Of a stretch of DNA of 11,936 nt, positions 7,670 to 11,936 are shown piece by piece. The notes under the pieces are model-generated. The model had not been told where the DNA came from. It worked only from the letters and a program-made list of their open reading frames with translations, and made no database searches. This stretch comes from a methanogenic archaeon (GTDB taxonomy: Archaea; Thermoplasmatota; Thermoplasmata; Methanomassiliicoccales; Methanomethylophilaceae): the NCBI GenBank assembly GCA_902787415.1, contig CADAGG010000028.1, forward strand, positions 1-11,936. Direction: 5' to 3'. Each line of letters begins with the position of its first letter. Within the stretch, counting starts at the first letter, position 1. Both the position numbers and the translations under genes were made by a program.

Positions 7670-8857
7670 ATGGGAAAGGGTCCTCTCGCTCTGCTGATTC
7701 TCGTGATGAGCATGTTCGGGCCCCTGTCCACCGATATGTATCTGTCGGGTCTCCCGCAGATGGTCGACGACTTCGGAACCAACGAGGCCACGATGAACAT
7801 GTCCCTCTACATGTTCATGCTCGTGCTCTCCTTCAGCATCCTCTTCCTGGGACCAATCAGCGACAAGTACGGCAGGCGCAACGTGCTCGCCGCGACCATG
7901 TCAGTGTACATCGTCTCCAACCTCGCCTGCATGTTCGTTACGAACGTCTGGGTCTTCATCATTCTGCGGATGATACAGGCCTTCGGTGGGGCGGGCGCCA
8001 TGGTCAGCGGGTTCGCTCTGATCAAGGACTGCTTCAAGGGCCCGGAGAGGGGTCGCATCCTCTCGATAGTGGCCGTGCTCGGCATCCTCGGGCCCATCCT
8101 CTCCCCCGTCATCGGCACCGCGCTGATCAACACCATGGGATGGCACTCCACCTTCCTGGCCCCGGCGCTGATCGCCCTGCTCTGCCTCGCCATGGGCATG
8201 CTCCTGCCCAAGGAGCTCCCCGTCGAGAGGCTCACCGGCAGCATCACGCAGACCGTGAGGAGGATCGCGGTGGTCCTGAAGGACAGGGGTTTCACCATGT
8301 TCCTGGTCATGATGACCATCTTCGTGGCATCCCAGCTGGCCTACATCTCGGTTTCTTCCTACATATACCAAGATAAGTTCGGGTTCTCCACCACCGAGTA
8401 CAGCATCGCCCTGGCCGCCGTCTGTATCATCAGCCTGGGGGTTTCGCAGGCCATCCTCAGGATGCACCTATGCAACCTCAAGAACGTGGCCGCGGTCCTG
8501 GTCCTCGGTGCGATCAGCACGGTGATGATGGCCCTCCTGGCGGAACACAGCTGGATGCTCTTCATGGCCTCCATGATCCCCTGCTGCGCGAGCACCATCA
8601 TCTGCCGTTCGTTCGGTTTCGAGATCCTCATGAACCACCATCACGGCGACAACGGATCCGTGTCGTCGGTGCTCAACTTCGGGGCGTTCATCTTCGCCTT
8701 CTGCGGGATGGTCATCGCATCCTCCTTCCCCAGCGACCTCTTCATCTACGGCATCGCGGCGGTGCTGGCACTATCGTGCCTGGTGTACCTGGTGATGTGG
8801 ATCAGGCTGAAGCAGGCAGGTTATCCCGTGAGGAACCTGACCGAAGGATTGGACTGA
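7670..8857 (+). CDS. MFS transporter, Bcr/CflA-like drug:H+ antiporter family
   Basis: This is a major facilitator superfamily protein of 395 residues with about 12 hydrophobic segments, likely a proton-coupled exporter in the cytoplasmic membrane. The N terminus has PLSTDMYLSGLPQM (18-31), close to the Bcr/CflA signature in which an acidic residue sits in helix 1 (D22). Motif A appears between helices 2 and 3 as GPISDKYGRR (61-70). Family members export drugs such as bicyclomycin or chloramphenicol, or small metabolites and amino acids; the substrate cannot be read from sequence. The ATG is 11 nt after the trkH stop, preceded by GAAGGG, so it is the third gene of the trk operon. Its frame stays open far upstream through trkH, but the MFS fold begins at this ATG. 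Confidence 0.9.
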   Translation: MGKGPLALLILVMSMFGPLSTDMYLSGLPQMVDDFGTNEATMNMSLYMFMLVLSFSILFLGPISDKYGRRNVLAATMSVYIVSNLACMFVTNVWVFIILRMIQAFGGAGAMVSGFALIKDCFKGPERGRILSIVAVLGILGPILSPVIGTALINTMGWHSTFLAPALIALLCLAMGMLLPKELPVERLTGSITQTVRRIAVVLKDRGFTMFLVMMTIFVASQLAYISVSSYIYQDKFGFSTTEYSIALAAVCIISLGVSQAILRMHLCNLKNVAAVLVLGAISTVMMALLAEHSWMLFMASMIPCCASTIICRSFGFEILMNHHHGDNGSVSSVLNFGAFIFAFCGMVIASSFPSDLFIYGIAAVLALSCLVYLVMWIRLKQAGYPVRNLTEGLD

Positions 8858-8892
8858 GAAAAGAATGAAGGGCGGTGCCCCTCTGAATTGTT
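8858..8892. terminator. Short convergent intergenic region with weak terminator signals
   Basis: This gap lies between the ends of the MFS gene and the minus-strand TPR-like gene. It contains a small GGGC-GGT-GCCC hairpin (8870-8880). On the minus strand a pyrimidine tract, TTCTTTTCTC, lies at about 8858-8867 and could act as the archaeal oligo-T termination signal. It may end both transcripts, but the signals are weak. Confidence 0.3.
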
Positions 8893-9726
8893 TCAGTTGT
8901 CCTTACAGACCGCGAGGATCCTGAAGACTGCGGGGCTTCCAGGCTCGATCTCGTTGATGGCTCCGGCGGCGATCTTGGCCTCCCAGAAGGATCCCTTCTC
9001 GGCGAAGCAGAGTCCGATGGTCTCCAGGGCGCCGAGGTGCTTGTTCTCGATCTTGAGGGCCTTGGAGGAGAACGCTCCTCCGGCGGTGGTGTTGCCGTCG
9101 AGCCACTGGTAGAACGCCATCAGAGCGTAGCCGTCGGCGGTCTTCTCCTTGAGGCGTTCCTTGGCGTACTTGGCCGCCTCCTTGGTCCTGTCGGCGAGGA
9201 CGAGGGCGGATATGTAGCACCTTCCGGCACGGTAGCTGTTGCTTCCCTTGAGGATCTCCTGGGCCAGGGCGATGGCCTTGTCGTGCTTGCCCATGGATCC
9301 GAGGACCTGCACCTTGAGCACGCGGTCGGGCTCGGTGAGCTCGGACATGGCACCGAGGGCGGCGAGGGCGTCCTCGTACCTGTTGGTTCCGTGGAAGACG
9401 GCGGCGCGTGCGCGGTGGACCTTGTCGCTGGCGGGCATGTCGGCGAGGATCTTGCCGGCGTCCTTGAGGCAGCCGAGGGAGATGAGTCCCTGGACGACCT
9501 GGTATTTGGCGTCGTCCTCCTCGGGGACGTGGGACATGATGACGGGGATGATGGCCTGGAAGTCCTTGTCGTCGCCGATGGTGAGAAGCATGGAGGCACA
9601 GGTCAGGAGGGTCATGGGGTCATCCTGGTTGCGGGAGGCCAGCTCCATGATCTGGGGTCCGGCATCCTCGTTCTTGCCTTCTTTGATCGTTTTCCTGATT
9701 GCCTCGAGGGCTTCAGTGTTGTCCAT
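8893..9726 (-). CDS. TPR-like helical repeat protein, function unknown
   Basis: The 277-residue protein is almost wholly alpha-helical and contains degenerate TPR-like helix pairs. The clearest run from about residue 115 to 270: YEDALAALGAM, HDKAIALAQEIL, TKEAAKYAKERLKEK, and a last pair with ALETIGLCFAEKGSFWEAK. There is no signal peptide, membrane segment or catalytic motif, so it is probably a cytoplasmic scaffold for protein contacts; no partner can be named. The ATG at 9726 is preferred over an in-frame ATG at 9798. The 24 residues between them have a non-helical composition and would cover the promoter, and a TATA-like box lies about 26 nt before 9726. The gene diverges from another TPR-like gene, suggesting a related or paired role. 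Confidence 0.8.
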   Translation of the reverse strand: MDNTEALEAIRKTIKEGKNEDAGPQIMELASRNQDDPMTLLTCASMLLTIGDDKDFQAIIPVIMSHVPEEDDAKYQVVQGLISLGCLKDAGKILADMPASDKVHRARAAVFHGTNRYEDALAALGAMSELTEPDRVLKVQVLGSMGKHDKAIALAQEILKGSNSYRAGRCYISALVLADRTKEAAKYAKERLKEKTADGYALMAFYQWLDGNTTAGGAFSSKALKIENKHLGALETIGLCFAEKGSFWEAKIAAGAINEIEPGSPAVFRILAVCKDN

Positions 9727-9747
9727 GGGTAGGGGGAACCTATCGCT

Positions 9748-9756
9748 GTATATAAC
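9748..9756 (-). promoter_or_regulatory. TATA-like box of the minus-strand TPR-like gene
   Basis: The minus strand reads GTTATATAC, centred about 26 nt before the ATG at 9726, again implying a leaderless transcript. The leader interval has no convincing Shine-Dalgarno motif (TTCCCCCTACCC before the ATG). Confidence 0.6.
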
Positions 9757-9767
9757 CCCCCTTTCAG

Positions 9768-9775
9768 TTTTATAT
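9768..9775 (+). promoter_or_regulatory. TATA-like box of the zinc-ribbon/TPR gene
   Basis: TTTTATAT is centred about 25 nt before the ATG at 9797, with no Shine-Dalgarno in between. It lies only about 11 bp from the oppositely oriented box at 9748-9756, so the two core promoters are back to back. Confidence 0.6.
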
Positions 9776-9796
9776 CGGCGCGGCGTTCGGTCACCC

Positions 9797-11170
9797 ATGG
9801 ATGACTCCGATCCCTATCGCGGAACCAACCCGTGGTCATTGGCTAGATATCTCAGGAACAGCTGCACCCGCTGCCCCGTATGCAGGAAGGAATGCGGTTT
9901 CGAGGTCAGCTTCGACAGGGAGGAGGAAGTCATACGCATGTCCTCGGACTGCCCCACCTGCGGCAGGACCTTGCTGGTCCCTTACGTGACGGAGGACGGG
10001 GACATCATGATTGAGACCGTTGAAGGGACCGTTTACGAACCGGACCAAGGATGCTTCGAGATCCTGAACCGCGGTCCCGCGGACCCTGCCGGAGCCGATC
10101 CCGAGAGGCTCGGGGACCTATCCCAACTCGCGAAGGGATGGGCCGATACGAGACGCAGATCGGCTGCCGCCGATTTGGGAAAGAGGATTGCCTCCGAGTA
10201 CCGTTCTAACATCGGGAAGGAGGGTTGGGAGGAGGCCAAAGACAGATGTCTGGCACAATGCAGCTCCACCGCCAACGTGCTCATCGAATCCAACCGCACA
10301 TCGGACGCCCTCGCACTGTTCGGCGAGTTCCTCCCGCTCACCGAGGGGAACCAATCCGGGGCCGCCTACGCATTCATACTCAACCGCTCCTTCGCGCTGT
10401 TCAGCGAAGGGGATACCAAGGAATCCACCGCCTCCGTCAGAGAGGTCATCTCCTCCCTCGACCGCATGAGGTCGGAGAACCGCCTGCCGGCCGACGACCC
10501 CTTCATCCGCTCCCGCGCCTACGAGGCCCTGGGGGTGCTGCTGTCGGCCAAGAACGACAAGACGGGTTCCATGAAGGCCATGAAGAAGGCCTTCGAGGAC
10601 TCGATCGCTGTCCTCTCCAACAAGGTCACCGAGGAGGGCCTGACATGGATGAACCGCTGCTCCAGGGAGTACGCGTTCGCCTGCTTCCAGGCCGACATGA
10701 AGAAACGCAGCATGGAGGCCCTGAAGGACGCCGTCAAGTTCTGCGCCCAGTACCGCGACAGGTATCCCCACGCATACGCCGAGGCGCTGCTCGAGAGGGC
10801 GATGTTCATCTCCGATTCGGGAACCGACCTCCCGCCCTACATGAGGTCCGACATGGACGCCGCCATCGAGATGCTCTCCAAGCCCGGCACCGACGGTCAC
10901 CGCGGCGCACTGCTCCCGGTGGCCTACTTCTACCGCTCCATGACCGGCTCCGACAAGGAGAAGCTCGACCCCGCGGACCTCGAGACCGCCTACGGGCTGC
11001 TCCGCGACGGCACCGAGCAGGGAAAGCTGCCCGACGGCGTGTTCACCTCCGTGGTGGACACCTACGTCACATACCTCGACGCCAACGATCAGGACCGTGC
11101 CCTCGCCGTGCGCAGGGAGCTCACCGAGATGGGTATCATGGTCCGTCCCCCGCCGGTGAAGAAGAACTGA
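9797..11170 (+). CDS. Zinc-ribbon plus TPR-like helical repeat protein, function unknown
   Basis: The 457-residue protein opens with a short zinc-ribbon-like module: CPVC (C26, C29) and CPTCG (C52, C55) on either side of a predicted beta segment, with extra cysteines at 23 and 33. From about residue 105 to the end it is helical and TPR-like, with stretches such as RSRAYEALGVLLSAKNDKTG, SREYAFACFQADMKKRSMEA and YAEALLERAMF. This suggests a cytoplasmic adaptor that binds protein or nucleic acid; no enzyme motif is seen. The ATG at 9797 is chosen because the frame upstream is open only as a shadow of the opposite gene and a TATA-like box sits 25 nt before it. The segment from about residue 393 onward recurs almost exactly at the right edge of the window. 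No named family is recognised. Confidence 0.82.
   Translation: MDDSDPYRGTNPWSLARYLRNSCTRCPVCRKECGFEVSFDREEEVIRMSSDCPTCGRTLLVPYVTEDGDIMIETVEGTVYEPDQGCFEILNRGPADPAGADPERLGDLSQLAKGWADTRRRSAAADLGKRIASEYRSNIGKEGWEEAKDRCLAQCSSTANVLIESNRTSDALALFGEFLPLTEGNQSGAAYAFILNRSFALFSEGDTKESTASVREVISSLDRMRSENRLPADDPFIRSRAYEALGVLLSAKNDKTGSMKAMKKAFEDSIAVLSNKVTEEGLTWMNRCSREYAFACFQADMKKRSMEALKDAVKFCAQYRDRYPHAYAEALLERAMFISDSGTDLPPYMRSDMDAAIEMLSKPGTDGHRGALLPVAYFYRSMTGSDKEKLDPADLETAYGLLRDGTEQGKLPDGVFTSVVDTYVTYLDANDQDRALAVRRELTEMGIMVRPPPVKKN
10972..11106 (+). repeat. Direct repeat copy A (3' part of the zinc-ribbon/TPR gene)
   Basis: These 135 bp match 11802-11936 at an offset of 830 bp with 4 mismatches (near 10994, 11011, 11016 and 11023). 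They encode ADLETAYGLLRDGTEQGK and onward. The last 83 bp before the window edge are identical in both copies. Confidence 0.97.
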
Positions 11171-11184
11171 AAAGCGGGGGAAAT

Positions 11185-11237
11185 CCGTCCGATTTCAGTA
11201 CATCATGTCCCTATTCGGACATATTATCAATCAATTC
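11185..11237 (+). repeat. 53-bp tandem repeat, copy 1
   Basis: First of two exact, directly abutting 53-bp units in the region upstream of the ATPase gene. It contains ATGTCC-CTATTC-GGACAT (11205-11222), which can form a 6-bp stem with a 6-nt loop, an outer GTCCGA/TCGGAC inverted repeat (11187-11192 and 11215-11220), and an AT-rich end (CATATTATCAATCAATTC). With the bases just before it, GAAATC-CGTCC-GATTTC (11180-11196) forms another small dyad shortly after the preceding stop codon. Confidence 0.97.
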
Positions 11238-11290
11238 CCGTCCGATTTCAGTACATCATGTCCCTATTCGGACATATTATCAATCAATTC
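11238..11290 (+). repeat. 53-bp tandem repeat, copy 2
   Basis: Second exact copy of the 53-bp unit, with no spacer between copies. It ends directly beside the TATA-like sequence of the next gene. 53 bp is close to five helical turns, so the two units would present the same face of the DNA to a bound regulator. Confidence 0.97.
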
Positions 11291-11297
11291 TAAATAC
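11289..11297 (+). promoter_or_regulatory. Probable TATA-like box of the ATPase gene
   Basis: TCTAAATAC lies about 35 nt before the ATG at 11329, which would give a roughly 10-nt leader containing AAGGA, a partial Shine-Dalgarno, 5 nt before the ATG. The AT-rich ends of the 53-bp repeats (CATATTATC) are alternative TATA candidates. Confidence 0.45.
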
Positions 11298-11328
11298 GTT
11301 CATAGCGGTTTCTCATAGCGAAGGAACC

Positions 11329-11936
11329 ATGCTGACCAAGATCGCTGTTCAGGGACTTTTCAACGAGATAGATTACGAGATACCCTTGATGGACGGCCAT
11401 CTGACGTTCATCCACGCCCAGAACGGGTTCGGTAAGTCCACCCTCATGAGGCTGGTCTACAACATCCTCCAGGGCAACCTCGAGGACGTGCGCGTGGTGC
11501 CGTTCGAGAGACTGGACCTGGTCTTCGACGACGGCTCCAACCTCATCGTGGAGAACCGCAACCAGGAGCTCACCGTCCAGATGTCCAAGAACAGGCTGGA
11601 GGAGCCCGTGGACGCGGACGACCTGCCCTCCCTCCTCGGTTCCCTCTACATCGGCCCCGAGAGGCTCTACCTCTCCGACGGCATGGGCAACCTGAAGCCC
11701 TCCATCGACATCTACATGCAGGAGCTCTCCGACAGCATCAGGAGGGCCATCGCGGACAGCGAGATCGTCCCCAAGTCGGAGGACTCCAAGAAGTACACCG
11801 ACGCGGACCTCGAGACCGCCTACAGGCTGCTCCGCGACGGAACCGAACAGGGGAAGCTGCCCGACGGCGTGTTCACCTCCGTGGTGGACACCTACGTCAC
11901 ATACCTCGACGCCAACGATCAGGACCGTGCCCTCGC
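11329..11936 (+). CDS. AAA/ABC-type ATPase, N-terminal part with a TPR-protein-like tail (3' end cut by window edge)
   Basis: 202 residues are visible and the frame is open at the right edge. The N terminus is that of an SMC/RecF-like or COG3950-like P-loop ATPase: a first strand (MLTKIAVQGLFNEIDYEIPL), then LTFIHAQNGFGKSTLMRL with Walker A at 30-38. The first Walker A glycine is alanine (A30), while G33, G35, K36, S37 and T38 are kept. LYIGPERLYL at about residues 105-115 resembles the post-Walker-A segment of such ATPases. The Q-loop, signature, Walker B and coiled-coil regions are not reached. From residue 159 onward the sequence abruptly becomes ADLETAYRLLRDGTEQGKLP and continues as the tail of the neighbouring TPR gene, in frame. 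This is either a real fusion or an assembly artefact; the N-terminal call is firm, the tail is not. Confidence 0.75.
   Translation, partial: MLTKIAVQGLFNEIDYEIPLMDGHLTFIHAQNGFGKSTLMRLVYNILQGNLEDVRVVPFERLDLVFDDGSNLIVENRNQELTVQMSKNRLEEPVDADDLPSLLGSLYIGPERLYLSDGMGNLKPSIDIYMQELSDSIRRAIADSEIVPKSEDSKKYTDADLETAYRLLRDGTEQGKLPDGVFTSVVDTYVTYLDANDQDRAL
11802..11936 (+). repeat. Direct repeat copy B, fused in frame to the ATPase
   Basis: 135 bp matching 10972-11106. Three of the four differences are synonymous and one changes Gly to Arg; all four fall within about 30 bp, and the rest is identical to the last base of the window. The true extent is unknown because the window ends inside it. Confidence 0.95.

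Noticed and set aside
8858..8892. A small gene in the convergent gap
   Set aside because: Only 35 bp, without a usable frame or promoter.
9239..9796. Upstream extension of the zinc-ribbon/TPR gene
   Set aside because: It runs antisense through the divergent TPR-like gene and over both promoters; a TATA-like box places the start at 9797.
9727..9798. Start of the minus-strand TPR-like gene at 9798 instead of 9726
   Set aside because: It would add 24 residues that cover the TATA-like box and overlap the opposite start codon.
11185..11290. CRISPR array
   Set aside because: The two 53-bp copies abut directly with no spacer and there are no cas genes nearby.

Overview
The window is a gene-dense, GC-rich stretch that reads as archaeal chromosome. 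Four genes that begin a transcription unit have a TATA-like box centred about 25-27 nt before the start codon, which is the geometry of leaderless archaeal transcripts. Shine-Dalgarno motifs are sparse, arginine is often AGG, and all seven visible stop codons are TGA. A methanogen-related Thermoplasmatota lineage such as Methanomassiliicoccales would fit this composition and gene content, but no marker gene here proves the taxon.

Layout. (1) Positions 1-4546, minus strand: an operon read hisD (histidinol dehydrogenase), then ppk (polyphosphate kinase), then ppx (Ppx/GppA phosphatase with an HD domain, running off the left edge). hisD and ppk are 4 nt apart, and ppk and ppx overlap by 8 nt. 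(2) Positions 4547-4749: a 203-bp divergent control region with two core promoters, two perfect palindromes and a hairpin followed by a T-run. (3) Positions 4750-8857, plus strand: trkA, trkH and a Bcr/CflA-type MFS exporter in a tight operon. (4) Positions 8893-11170: two divergent genes, each encoding an alpha-helical TPR-like protein (the plus-strand one with an N-terminal zinc ribbon), sharing a 70-bp intergenic region with nearly abutting TATA boxes. (5) Positions 11171-11328: an intergenic region filled largely by two exact tandem copies of a 53-bp unit. (6) Position 11329 to the right edge: the start of an AAA/ABC-type ATPase.

How the genes may work together. Ppk makes polyphosphate from ATP and Ppx degrades it, so the left operon would set the polyphosphate level. 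TrkH with TrkA is a complete two-component K+ uptake system. K+ is a major counter-ion for polyphosphate, which makes the shared control region between the two operons suggestive, but that link is inference. The reason hisD leads the polyphosphate operon is not evident from sequence.

The strangest part is the right end. The last 135 bp of the window (11802-11936) repeat 10972-11106, the 3' part of the zinc-ribbon/TPR gene, with only 4 mismatches and in the same reading frame. As written, the ATPase therefore acquires a TPR-protein tail after about 158 residues. This is either a recent in-frame module duplication or a chimeric assembly join at the end of a contig. The exact 53-bp tandem repeat just upstream could have either origin too. 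I saw no rRNA, tRNA, CRISPR array or insertion sequence.
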